From NCBI GenBank assembly GCA_013696185.1, contig JACCZA010000013.1, positions 1-17,888 of the forward strand: DNA of 17,888 nucleotides, written 5' to 3'. This stretch comes from Actinomycetota bacterium. GTDB lineage: Bacteria; Actinomycetota; Thermoleophilia; Gaiellales; Gaiellaceae. The position numbers were made by a program, and so were the translations under genes. The first letter of the stretch is position 1. Each line of letters opens with the position of its first letter. Below, one piece after another: positions 1-7,675 of the stretch. A model generated the notes under the pieces. That model saw only the letters and a program-made list of their open reading frames with translations, was not told the DNA's origin and did not search any database.

Positions 1-2847
1 TCGCTCGAGGCGGGTGCGGAGATCGGCCTCGAGCAGCTCGGCGAGTCGCTGGCACTCGCGGGCTACGCGCGCGTCGAGCGCGTCGAGGAGCGCGGCCAGC
101 TGGCGGTGCGCGGCGGCATCGTCGACGTCTTCCCGACCACGGGTCGCCAGCCGCTTCGGATCGAGTTCTTCGGCGACGAGATCGAGGGGATCCGCGCCTT
201 CTCCCCGTTCACGCAGCGCGCGTTGCACCCCGTGTCGAGCACCGTCGTCTACCCGGCCGCGGAGCGCCGCCTCGACCTCGTCGATCCGCGGCTCGCAGAT
301 GAGGACGAGGGGCCGCCGCCGAGCCCTTCGGACCTGGTGCCGCCTATCCTGGACGGCCCCGATCTCGTCTGGCAGCCGGAGGAGATCCGCGCGGTGTGGC
401 GGGAGGAGGGGCTGGCGGAGGTGTCGCTCGAGGGCGCTGCGGAGCTCGACCCCTTCCCGCGCAGCCAGGCGTTCGCCTTCGAGGCACAGCGACCCGCGAT
501 TGCCGCCCGCGGGCTCGCCGAGGCCGAGAACGAGCTCGGCGGCCTGCTGCGCGCGGGCCTTCGGGTCGTCGTCGCCTTCCCGCACCGCGGTGAGGCGCTA
601 CGCACGCAGAATCTCCTGCGCCGCGTGCAGGCGAGGGTGCTCGAGGACGGAGAGGAGCTCCCGCGCGAGGCCGAGCTGCTCTTCACGATCTCTCCGGCCC
701 GCCGGGGCTTCGTCTGGCGTGACCTGGGCCTCGCGCTCCTGCCCGACACGCAGGTCTTCCGGCGGCGCCAGCGCGCGGCTTCGCGCCTGCGCGCGGGCGG
801 GCGGGCGCTCGCCTCCTTCGCGGATCTGCGCACGGGCGACTACGTCGTCCACGAGGATCACGGCGTCGGCAACCTGCTCGGCTTCGAGACGAAGTCGGTC
901 GCGGGGGTGACGCGCGACTACCTCCTGCTCGCCTTCCGCGGAGAGGATCGGCTCTACGTGCCGCACGAGCAGCTCGGCAAGGTCTCGCGCTACGTCGGGG
1001 CCGACGCGAAGGCGCCCGCGCTCTCGAAGCTCGGCGGCAAGGCCTGGCAGCTGCTGAAGAACCGGGCCCGCAAAGCAGTGCGCGAGCTCGCCGGGGAGTT
1101 GCTCGCCCTCTACGCGCAGCGCCAGGCCGGAAGCGGGACGTCGCTCGACGTGAGCCACGAGTGGCTCGAGCGGCTGGAGTCCGAGTTCCCCTATCGCGAG
1201 ACGGACGATCAGCGCCGCGCGATCGAGGCGGTGAAGGAGGATCTCGAGGCGCCACGGCCGATGGATCGGCTGGTCTGCGGCGACGTCGGCTTCGGCAAGA
1301 CGGAGGTCGCCGTGCGCGCGGCCTTCGCCGCGGCCGTGAACGGCAAGCAGACGCTCATGCTGGCTCCGACCACGATCCTCGCCGAGCAGCACTGGAACAC
1401 CCTGCGCGACCGCTACCGCGACTTCCCGGTGCGCGTCGAGATGGTCTCCCGCTTCCGGAGTCCGGCCGAGACGAAGGTGGTGCTGCGCGATTTCGCCGAG
1501 GGCAAGGTGGACGTCCTCGTCGGCACGCACCGCGTCCTCTCGCGCGACGTGATCCCGAAGGAGCTCGGCCTCGTCGTGCTCGACGAGGAGCAGCGTTTCG
1601 GCGTTGCCCAGAAGGAGCTGCTGCGCTCGCTCCGGCTCGAGGTGGACGTGCTCGCGCTCTCGGCCACCCCGATTCCGCGCACGCTCCACATGTCGCTCGC
1701 AGGTCTGCGCGACATCTCGGTGATCGAGACGCCTCCCGAGGGGCGCCGCCCGATCCGGACGACCGTCGGCGAGTACGACGAGGAGCTCGTCAGAACCGCG
1801 CTCGAGCGCGAGCACGCACGCGGGGGCCAGTCGTTCTATCTGCACAACCGCGTCGAGTCGATCGACGAGGCTGCCGCGAAGCTGCAGGGGCTCTGTCCGG
1901 GCCTCCGCTTCATCGTCGCGCACGGCAAGATGCGAGAGCGAGAGCTCGAGGAGCGGATGCACGCGTTCCTGCGCGGCGACGCGGACGTCCTCGTCTCGAC
2001 GACCATCATCGAGTCGGGTCTCGACATCCCGCAGGCGAACACGCTCGTCGTGGAGCGGGCAGACGCGCTCGGGCTCGCGCAGCTCTACCAGATCCGCGGG
2101 CGCGTCGGCCGCTCCGACCAGGTGGCCCACGCGTACCTCTTCTACCCGGACGCGAGCGAGCTGACCCCCGAGGCCCGTGCGCGGCTCGCGACCCTGGCGG
2201 ACCACACCGAGCTCGGCGCGGGCTTCGCGATCGCGATGCGCGACCTCGAGATCCGGGGTGCCGGCGATCTCCTCGGGGCCGAGCAGTCGGGCCATGTCGC
2301 GGCGCTCGGCTTCGAGCTCTACGTCGAGCTCCTCGGGGAGGCGGTGGCCGAGCTCTCGGGCGAGCGGCGACTGGCCGCGCGACCGGTGCGCGTGGACGCC
2401 CGGATCGATGCCTACGTCCCCGCCACGTACATCGCCTCGGAGGCACTCAAGATCGATCTCCACCGGCGACTCGCGCTGCTCGAGGACGACGACGAGCTGC
2501 GGGAGTTGCACGCGGCGACCGAGGATCGCTTCGGCCCGGTGCCCGAGCCCGTCGAGAACCTGTTCGCGATCCAGGAGGCCAAGCTCAAGCTCGCGCAGGC
2601 GGGAGCGGACTACCTCGTCTTCCGCGGCGGGCGCGCGACCGTCGGGCCGCTCGTGCTCGGCTCGGGGGAGCTGAGCGCGCTGCGCGGCCGCGTCGACACG
2701 GCGATCTATACGACGGCGAAGCGCGAGGTGTCGCTTCGCCTCGCGGGCACGCATCGACCCGAGGGGGACGCGGACGGCGCCGAGCCGGGAATCGCGGGAG
2801 CCCTGCGGCTGGTCGATGCTATACTCGAGGCGCGTCGGGCGGCGTGA
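1..2847 (+). CDS. mfd: Transcription-repair-coupling factor Mfd, 5' end missing
   Basis: Mfd is the cytoplasmic ATP-dependent translocase that removes RNA polymerase stalled at DNA damage and recruits UvrA. The reading frame is open from base 1 and gives 948 residues; about 200 N-terminal residues of the usual 1,100-1,180 lie outside the window. In order I see the UvrB-like part (about bases 100-750), the CarD-like RNA polymerase interaction domain (LRTGDYVVHEDHGVG, from about base 823), the helicase Walker A motif GDVGFGKT (1279-1302), the Walker B box DEEQ (1582-1593), SATPIPRTLHMS, the arginine-finger motif QIRGRVGR (2089-2112) and a C-terminal D7-type domain. All translocase motifs look intact. 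The stop lies 30 bases before the next gene, and a possible promoter for that gene sits inside the last codons of mfd. First gene of the conserved actinobacterial mfd-mazG-eno block. Identification is secure. Confidence 0.97.
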   Translation, partial: SLEAGAEIGLEQLGESLALAGYARVERVEERGQLAVRGGIVDVFPTTGRQPLRIEFFGDEIEGIRAFSPFTQRALHPVSSTVVYPAAERRLDLVDPRLADEDEGPPPSPSDLVPPILDGPDLVWQPEEIRAVWREEGLAEVSLEGAAELDPFPRSQAFAFEAQRPAIAARGLAEAENELGGLLRAGLRVVVAFPHRGEALRTQNLLRRVQARVLEDGEELPREAELLFTISPARRGFVWRDLGLALLPDTQVFRRRQRAASRLRAGGRALASFADLRTGDYVVHEDHGVGNLLGFETKSVAGVTRDYLLLAFRGEDRLYVPHEQLGKVSRYVGADAKAPALSKLGGKAWQLLKNRARKAVRELAGELLALYAQRQAGSGTSLDVSHEWLERLESEFPYRETDDQRRAIEAVKEDLEAPRPMDRLVCGDVGFGKTEVAVRAAFAAAVNGKQTLMLAPTTILAEQHWNTLRDRYRDFPVRVEMVSRFRSPAETKVVLRDFAEGKVDVLVGTHRVLSRDVIPKELGLVVLDEEQRFGVAQKELLRSLRLEVDVLALSATPIPRTLHMSLAGLRDISVIETPPEGRRPIRTTVGEYDEELVRTALEREHARGGQSFYLHNRVESIDEAAAKLQGLCPGLRFIVAHGKMRERELEERMHAFLRGDADVLVSTTIIESGLDIPQANTLVVERADALGLAQLYQIRGRVGRSDQVAHAYLFYPDASELTPEARARLATLADHTELGAGFAIAMRDLEIRGAGDLLGAEQSGHVAALGFELYVELLGEAVAELSGERRLAARPVRVDARIDAYVPATYIASEALKIDLHRRLALLEDDDELRELHAATEDRFGPVPEPVENLFAIQEAKLKLAQAGADYLVFRGGRATVGPLVLGSGELSALRGRVDTAIYTTAKREVSLRLAGTHRPEGDADGAEPGIAGALRLVDAILEARRAA
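2820..2825 (+). promoter_or_regulatory. Possible -10 element (TATACT) for the PPIase lipoprotein gene
   Basis: TATACT is close to the sigma70-type consensus and rare in such GC-rich DNA. It lies in the last codons of mfd, 52 bases before the ATG at 2878, giving a predicted leader of about 45 bases. No good -35 is visible, which is common in this window. Confidence 0.4.
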
Positions 2848-2877
2848 GGGAAAAGGCTGCCGACCACACTCTCCTGC

Positions 2878-3906
2878 ATGCGATCGATCCGTCCTCCTCT
2901 CCTCCTTGCGCTCGTTCTGAGCCTGGCGTTCGCGGTCACAGGCTGCGGTGGCGACGACGGAGAGGGCAGCGCCGTCTCCGCTGACGCGATCGCCGTCGTC
3001 GGCGAGACGCAGATCGCCAAGGCCGACTACGACGCGCTCGTCTCGCAGGCGAAGAAGGGCTACGAGGCGCAGAAGCGGAAGTTCCCGAAGGCTGGAACGC
3101 CCGAGTTCAAGGTCGTTCAGAACCAGCTCGTGGGTGTGCTCGTGCAGCGCGAGCAGTACCAGCAGAAGGCCGGGGAGCTCGACATCGCGATCACCGACGC
3201 CGATGTCGACAAGCGGCTGAAGCGGATCAAGCAGCAGTACTTCGGCGGCAACGACAAGCGCTACCGCGCCTCGATCAAGCAGCAGGGCCTGAACGACGCG
3301 GAGGTGCGAAAGATCCTGCGCGACCAGGTGATCCAGGAGAAGATCTACGCCCGGGTGACGAAGGACGTGAAGGTGAGCGACGCCGACGTCCAGGCCTACT
3401 ACAAGAAGAATCAGGCGCAGTACCGGACGCCCGAGTCGCGCGACGTGCGCCACATCCTGGTCTCGAGCAAGAAGCAGGCGGACGATCTCTACGGGCGGAT
3501 CAAGGGCGGAGAGGACTTCGCCACCCTGGCGCGGAAGTTCTCCAAGGATCCTGGCTCGAAGACGCAGGGCGGAAAGCTCACGATCTCGCGTGGCCAGACC
3601 GTGCCGGAGTTCGACAAGACCGCCTTCCTGCTCGACAAGGGCGAGCTCTCGAAGCCCGTCAAGACGACGTACGGCTTCCACCTGATCGAGCCGTTGACCG
3701 CTGTCCGGCCGGCCAAGACGACTCCGCTCGCAAAGGTCGAGAAGTCGATTCGCGTGCAGCTCCTGCAGACGAAGAAGAGCGAGGCGATGACGAGGTGGGT
3801 CGAGCAGACCCGGGACGAGTTCAAGGACGAGACCCGGTACCAGGTCGGCTTCAAGCCGCCCGAGACGCCCACCACGAGCACCGGCACCAGCACCGCGTCT
3901 GAGTGA
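2878..3906 (+). CDS. Secreted lipoprotein peptidyl-prolyl cis-trans isomerase (SurA/PrsA type)
   Basis: This is a predicted membrane-anchored foldase that isomerises prolyl bonds in exported proteins on the outer face of the membrane. The 342-residue product begins with a basic n-region, a hydrophobic stretch and the lipobox VTGC, so Cys23 is the likely lipidated residue. Residues about 40-170 are Lys/Gln-rich and helical, resembling the SurA N-terminal chaperone domain. Residues about 183-275 form a PpiC/parvulin domain with RDVRHILVSS, FATLARKFSKDPGSK, GGKL and TTYGFHLIEP. The tail is Thr/Ser-rich. The ATG at 2878 is chosen because the signal peptide starts there. The gene sits between mfd and mazG; in mycobacteria another lipoprotein gene (lpqU) lies in this neighbourhood. 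PrsA-like versus SurA-like naming cannot be decided by eye. Confidence 0.9.
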   Translation: MRSIRPPLLLALVLSLAFAVTGCGGDDGEGSAVSADAIAVVGETQIAKADYDALVSQAKKGYEAQKRKFPKAGTPEFKVVQNQLVGVLVQREQYQQKAGELDIAITDADVDKRLKRIKQQYFGGNDKRYRASIKQQGLNDAEVRKILRDQVIQEKIYARVTKDVKVSDADVQAYYKKNQAQYRTPESRDVRHILVSSKKQADDLYGRIKGGEDFATLARKFSKDPGSKTQGGKLTISRGQTVPEFDKTAFLLDKGELSKPVKTTYGFHLIEPLTAVRPAKTTPLAKVEKSIRVQLLQTKKSEAMTRWVEQTRDEFKDETRYQVGFKPPETPTTSTGTSTASE

Positions 3907-3907
3907 C

Positions 3908-3928
3908 GTTCCCGGCCCCGGCCGGAAC
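3908..3928 (+). terminator. GC-rich hairpin between the PPIase gene and mazG
   Basis: Immediately after the PPIase stop, GTTCC (3908-3912) pairs with GGAAC (3924-3928), and inside it GGC pairs with GCC around a tight loop with one bulged C. No T tract follows, and the mazG start is only six bases downstream, so this could be a weak terminator, an mRNA processing or stability element, or a structure that limits mazG translation. Function is inferred only. Confidence 0.35.
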
Positions 3929-3934
3929 GGCGAA

Positions 3935-4774
3935 GTGAGCGACGTCGGCCCTGGTCTAGGGGAAGCGCTCCTCGATCTGCAGCGCCTGACCGAGCGGCTG
4001 CGCACGGAGTGTCCCTGGGACCGCGAGCAGACGGCGCGGACGATCGTGCCGCACACCCTGGAGGAGGCCTACGAGGTGGCCGACGCGGTCTACGCCGGGG
4101 AGCCGTCGCGCCTGCTGGACGAGCTCGGCGACCTCCTCTTCCAGGTCTACTTCCTCGCCCTGCTGCTGCAGGAGCAGGGGGAGGGCGATCTCGCGGAGGT
4201 GGCGCGGACGGTGCACGCCAAGCTCGTGCGCCGGCATCCGCACGTCTTCGGGGAGGCGCAGGCGGCCACCGCCGCACGCGTGCGTGGGAACTGGGAGCGG
4301 ATCAAGACGGAGCAGGAGGGCCGCAGCGGCGTCTTCCACGAGGTGCCGGGGACGCTGCCCGCGCTCCTGCTCGCCCGCAAGGTGCAGGGGCGGGCCGCAG
4401 CGGTCGGATTCGAGTATCCGACCGTCGCCGGCGCGTTCACCGACCTCGAGGACGAGCTGCGCGAGCTTCGTGAGGCTCTCGACGCGGGCGGCGGGGCCGA
4501 GCCGGAGCCGAGCGACGAGGTCGAGGGCGAGCTCGGCGACCTGCTGTTTGCGGCCGTCAACGTCGCGCGTCTCTCGAACGTCGATCCCGAGCTGGCCCTG
4601 CGCGGGGCGAGCGCGCGCTTCGTGGCGCGGGTCGAGCGTGCAGCCGAGCTCGCGGCGAGCGGGGGAGAGGCATTTGCCGAGCTCGACCTCGAGCGGCAAG
4701 ATCGGCTCTACGATCGGGCGAAGCGGGAGCTCGCCGCGCCCGGTGCCCCGGCGACCGAGAGCGAGGAAGCGTGA
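3935..4774 (+). CDS. mazG: MazG-family nucleoside triphosphate pyrophosphohydrolase
   Basis: MazG hydrolyses (d)NTPs to the monophosphate and pyrophosphate, a housecleaning and stress role in the cytoplasm. The 279-residue protein carries two tandem MazG domains, the full-length architecture. The first (about 8-110) has ECPWDREQT, EEAYE at 43-47 and DELGDLLFQV from residue 62, followed by RRHPHVFGEA; these acidic residues are the expected Mg ligands. The linker contains NWERIKTEQE. The second (about 140-245) has GRAAAVGFEYP and EGELGDLLFAAVN. The GTG at 3935 begins just ahead of the first domain. The last four bases (GTGA) overlap the start of eno, indicating coupled translation. Both domains look intact and the family call is secure; exact substrate preference cannot be read from sequence. 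Confidence 0.95.
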   Translation: MSDVGPGLGEALLDLQRLTERLRTECPWDREQTARTIVPHTLEEAYEVADAVYAGEPSRLLDELGDLLFQVYFLALLLQEQGEGDLAEVARTVHAKLVRRHPHVFGEAQAATAARVRGNWERIKTEQEGRSGVFHEVPGTLPALLLARKVQGRAAAVGFEYPTVAGAFTDLEDELRELREALDAGGGAEPEPSDEVEGELGDLLFAAVNVARLSNVDPELALRGASARFVARVERAAELAASGGEAFAELDLERQDRLYDRAKRELAAPGAPATESEEA

Positions 4775-6066
4775 CCAGCCTGATCGTCCACGTCCAGGCG
4801 CGACAGATCCTCGACTCGCGGGGCAATCCGACCATCGAGGTGGAGGTCGAGCTCGAGTCGGGCGCGGCGGGCAGGGCCGCGGTGCCCTCCGGGGCCTCGA
4901 CGGGCGCCTTCGAGGCGGTCGAGCTGCGCGACGGCGACGAGAGCCGCTGGCTCGGCAAGGGCGTCTCGCACGCTGTGGAGAACGTCGAGCGCGAGCTCGC
5001 CCCGGGCCTGGTCGGCCTCGACGCGCAGGATCAGCGGGCGCTCGACGCCGCGCTCATCTCGCTCGACGGGACGCCGAACAAGGGCCGGCTCGGCGCGAAC
5101 GCGATCCTCGGCTGCTCGCTCGCCGCCGCCAAGGCCGCCGCCGCTCACGCGGATCTCTCGCTCTTCCGCTGGCTCGGCGGCACGAACGCGCACGTCCTGC
5201 CGGTGCCGCTGCTGAACGTCGTCAACGGCGGCGCTCACGCGCAGAACTCGCTCGACCTGCAGGAGTTCATGGTCGTCCCGGCCGGCGCCGAGAGCTTCGC
5301 GGAGGCGCTGCGCATCGGCGCCGAGGTCTTCCACGCGCTGCGCGGCGTGCTCCACGAGCGCGGGCTCGCGACCGGCGTGGGGGACGAGGGCGGCTTCGCG
5401 CCCGACCTCGCCTCGAGCGAGGCCGCGATCGAGGCGATCCTCGAGGCGGCCGGGCGCGCCGGACACCGCGAGCGGATCGCGATCGCGCTCGACCCCGCCT
5501 CGAGCGAGTTCTTCCGCGAGGGCGCCTACGTGCTCGAGGGGGAGGGGCGACGGCTCGACACCGACGGCATGGTCGACTTCTACGCCTCGCTGGCCGAGCG
5601 CTTCCCGCTCGTCTCCGTCGAGGACGGTCTCGCCGAGGGTGAGTGGGACGGCTGGCGGGCACTGACCGAGCGGCTGGGCACGCGGCTGCAGCTCGTGGGG
5701 GACGACCTCTTCGTGACGAACGTCGAGCGGCTGCGGGAGGGGATCGAGCGGCGCGTCGGCAACGCGATCCTCGTCAAGGTGAACCAGATCGGCACGCTCA
5801 CGGAGACGCTCGATGCGATCGAGCTCGCCCAGCGCAGCGGCTACTCGGCAGTGATCTCGCACCGCTCGGGCGAGACCGAGGACACGACGATCGCCGACCT
5901 CGCCGTGGCGACGAACGCCGGGCAGATCAAGACCGGCGCACCCTCGCGGACGGATCGCGTGGCGAAGTACAACCAGCTCTTGCGGATCGAGCAGGAGCTC
6001 GGCGAGGCGGCCGTCTATCCCGGCTGGGATGCCTTTCCGCGCGCGCAGATGCCCTCGCTACGGTAG
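4771..6066 (+). CDS. eno: Enolase (phosphopyruvate hydratase)
   Basis: Enolase interconverts 2-phosphoglycerate and phosphoenolpyruvate in glycolysis. At 431 residues it has the normal length. Visible signatures are SGASTG near the N terminus, GDEGGFAP with catalytic Glu206, Mg ligands Asp241, Glu284 (in SVEDG) and Asp311 (in GDDLFVTN), catalytic Lys336 in LVKVNQIGTLTET, and SHRSGETEDTTIADL. The GTG start overlaps the mazG stop by four bases and has GAGG a few bases upstream. The stop codon overlaps the -10-like element of pyk, so glycolytic neighbours are adjacent but pyk may also have its own promoter. The homologue occupies the same place in the mycobacterial mfd-mazG-eno block. Nothing is missing. 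Confidence 0.98.
   Translation: MTSLIVHVQARQILDSRGNPTIEVEVELESGAAGRAAVPSGASTGAFEAVELRDGDESRWLGKGVSHAVENVERELAPGLVGLDAQDQRALDAALISLDGTPNKGRLGANAILGCSLAAAKAAAAHADLSLFRWLGGTNAHVLPVPLLNVVNGGAHAQNSLDLQEFMVVPAGAESFAEALRIGAEVFHALRGVLHERGLATGVGDEGGFAPDLASSEAAIEAILEAAGRAGHRERIAIALDPASSEFFREGAYVLEGEGRRLDTDGMVDFYASLAERFPLVSVEDGLAEGEWDGWRALTERLGTRLQLVGDDLFVTNVERLREGIERRVGNAILVKVNQIGTLTETLDAIELAQRSGYSAVISHRSGETEDTTIADLAVATNAGQIKTGAPSRTDRVAKYNQLLRIEQELGEAAVYPGWDAFPRAQMPSLR
6059..6064 (+). promoter_or_regulatory. -10-like element (TACGGT) for leaderless pyk
   Basis: TACGGT ends exactly six bases before the ATG at 6071 and overlaps the eno stop codon. The same TANNNT-N6-start spacing recurs at other genes here, so transcription probably starts at or next to the A of the ATG. 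No clear -35 is visible. Confidence 0.5.
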
Positions 6067-6070
6067 AGGC

Positions 6071-7486
6071 ATGGTCACCGAGGTGCCGCGCAGGACGAAG
6101 ATCGTCGCGACGATCGGCCCGGCCACCTCCGACGCCGAGACGGTTCGCGCGCTCGTGCGCGCGGGCATCGACGGCGCCCGGCTCAACTTCTCGCACGGCA
6201 CCCGCGCGGAGCACCGGAAGCGGGCGGGTCTCGTGCGCGAGGCCCAGGCCGAGGCCGGCCGGCCGATCGCGCTGATCGCGGACCTGCAGGGACCGAAGCT
6301 CCGAATCGGCGAGCTGCCCGCGCCGATCCGGCTCGTGAAGGGCGAGACGATCGTCGTCGTCGCCGAGGAGGCGGCGGTCGACGGCGAGCTGCCGGTCAGC
6401 CCCGCCGTGATCGGCGACGTGCTGCTGCCGGGTCACGACGTCCTGATCGACGACGGACTGATGCGTCTCCGCGTCGAGACCGTCGAGAGCCGCCGTGCGT
6501 CGTGCGTCGTCCTCGCGGGCGGGGTCGTCACCTCCCACAAGGGGGTCAACCTGCCCGGCGTGCCCCTGCCCATCCCGGCGATCACGCCGAAGGACGTCGC
6601 CGACCTGGAGCTCGCGCTCGAGCTCGGGGTCGACTTCGTCGCGCTCTCGTTCGTCCGCTCGGCGGCGGACGTGCGCGACCTGCGGGCGCTCCTCCAGCAG
6701 GCGGGCTCGCCGGCGCACGTGATCGCGAAGATCGAGAAGGCGGAGGGCGTGGCGGCGCTCGACGAGATCCTCGCCGAGACCGACGCCCTGATGGTCGCCC
6801 GCGGCGACCTCGGGGTCGAGATCGGCCCGGCGGCCGTTCCCCTGCTGCAGAAGCAGATGATCCAGCGCTGCCTGCAGCGCGGGGTGCCGGTGATCACGGC
6901 GACGCAGATGCTCGAGTCGATGATCACGAACGCGGAGCCGACACGCGCGGAGGCGAGCGACATCGCCAATGCCGTGCTCGATGGGACCTCGGCGCTCATG
7001 CTCTCGGGGGAGACGGCGATCGGCGCCCACCCGATCGACGCCGTCGAGACGATGGATCAGATCGCCCGCGCGGTGGAGCCGAGTCTCGGCTACCGGCACC
7101 AGCTCCCCGAGGCGAGCGAGGAGCCGACGATCGGGCGGGCGATGTCGAACGCCGCGTGCGACCTCGCGGAGGCCCTGAGCGCGCGCGCGATGCTGGTGCC
7201 GACCTCGACCGGCCGGACCACCTCTGCCGTGGCGCGGCTGCGCCCGCGGCGGCCGATCATCGGGCTCACGCACAGGAGGGACGCGCTGCACCACATGGCG
7301 CTCGAGTGGGGCGTCACGCCGCTCGAGATCCCGCAGTGCCGCGACGTGGAGGAGCTCTGGCAGACCTCCCTCGACGCGGCGCGCGCCAGCGGGCTGCTCA
7401 CCCCGGGCGACCGCGTGGTGATCACGGCGGGCACGGCGGTGAACATCGCCGGCTCGACGAACATCATCAAGGTCGAGCTCGCATAG
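6071..7486 (+). CDS. pyk: Pyruvate kinase
   Basis: Pyruvate kinase transfers phosphate from phosphoenolpyruvate to ADP, the last step of glycolysis, using the product of the upstream enolase. The protein has 471 residues from the chosen start, the usual length. Motifs in order: TKIVATIGPAT near the N terminus, RLNFSHG, DLQGPKLRIG, the B domain up to GVNLPG, the signature IAKIEKAEG with Lys220 and Glu222, ARGDLGVEIG with Asp246, TATQMLESMI, and a C-terminal domain ending in TAGTAVNIAGSTNIIKV. An in-frame ATG at 6029 would add 14 basic residues unlike the family N terminus and overlap eno, so I prefer 6071, which also sits at the right distance from TACGGT. AGAGG directly before the ATG may add weak ribosome binding. 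Allosteric control cannot be judged by eye. Confidence 0.97.
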   Translation: MVTEVPRRTKIVATIGPATSDAETVRALVRAGIDGARLNFSHGTRAEHRKRAGLVREAQAEAGRPIALIADLQGPKLRIGELPAPIRLVKGETIVVVAEEAAVDGELPVSPAVIGDVLLPGHDVLIDDGLMRLRVETVESRRASCVVLAGGVVTSHKGVNLPGVPLPIPAITPKDVADLELALELGVDFVALSFVRSAADVRDLRALLQQAGSPAHVIAKIEKAEGVAALDEILAETDALMVARGDLGVEIGPAAVPLLQKQMIQRCLQRGVPVITATQMLESMITNAEPTRAEASDIANAVLDGTSALMLSGETAIGAHPIDAVETMDQIARAVEPSLGYRHQLPEASEEPTIGRAMSNAACDLAEALSARAMLVPTSTGRTTSAVARLRPRRPIIGLTHRRDALHHMALEWGVTPLEIPQCRDVEELWQTSLDAARASGLLTPGDRVVITAGTAVNIAGSTNIIKVELA

Positions 7487-7489
7487 CGT

Positions 7490-7541
7490 GGGGGGAGAGA
7501 GCGCGGGGGGAGACCTGCGGTTTCCCCCCGCCCCTTCCCCC
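7490..7541 (+). terminator. Probable intrinsic terminator after pyk
   Basis: Four bases after the pyk stop there is a strong inverted repeat: GGGGGGAGA (7505-7513) can pair with TTTCCCCCC (7521-7529) around the 7-base loop CCTGCGG, with one G-U pair. An outer G-run near 7490 can pair with the C-rich stretch ending at 7541, giving a nested or alternative fold. There is no clear T tract, as often in GC-rich genomes. It separates the mfd-to-pyk block from the cupin gene, which has its own promoter. Confidence 0.6.
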
Positions 7542-7662
7542 TGACAGAGCACGCTGATCGGACAACGGACTGGCCTCCCGGGCGAGTGAATCGCCCTCCG
7601 GCCACGACTCCTCTCGCTGATCCGACTCTCCGAAAGAGCACGGCGTTCGGTCGCGCGGCTCC

Positions 7663-7668
7663 TATCAT
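7663..7668 (+). promoter_or_regulatory. -10-like element (TATCAT) for the cupin gene
   Basis: TATCAT ends seven bases before the ATG at 7676, consistent with a leaderless transcript. It supports that ATG over the in-frame GTG at 7586, which lies inside the upstream hairpin. Confidence 0.55.
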
Positions 7669-7675
7669 CTCGCCG

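Larger units (their letters stand above)
7487..7675. other. Longest intergenic region (189 bases): terminator, second hairpin, cupin promoter
   Basis: Besides the terminator-like repeat, a second hairpin lies at 7572-7603: GGGCGA (7580-7585) and TCGCCC (7591-7596) form a perfect 6-bp stem with loop GTGAA, and outer GGCC segments can extend it across a small internal loop. Two imperfect direct repeats flank it: GCTGATCGGAC at 7553 and GCTGATCCGAC at 7616, plus related GAGCACG-starting 15-mers at 7547 and 7636. I see no gene or recognised riboswitch. Confidence 0.45.

Noticed and set aside
1161..2984. Alternative plus-strand frame (607 codons) inside mfd
   Set aside because: Arg/Ala/Gly-rich out-of-frame translation; the Mfd frame carries all helicase motifs.
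598..4056. Very long open frame (1,152 codons) on the minus strand across mfd, the PPIase gene and mazG
   Set aside because: It is antisense to three confidently identified genes. Long stop-free antisense frames are expected at this GC content, and the translation is a low-complexity Arg/Leu/Glu-rich sequence with no recognisable domain.
6029..6070. Upstream ATG for pyk
   Set aside because: Would add 14 residues not seen in the family and overlap eno; the ATG at 6071 has the -10-like element at the expected distance.
7586..7675. Upstream GTG for the cupin gene
   Set aside because: Lies within a hairpin, adds a non-conserved-looking 30-residue stretch, and the TATCAT promoter would fall inside the coding region.
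7487..7675. Small RNA or riboswitch in the pyk-cupin gap
   Set aside because: Hairpins are present, but no known riboswitch core is recognisable and a promoter for a separate RNA is not seen.
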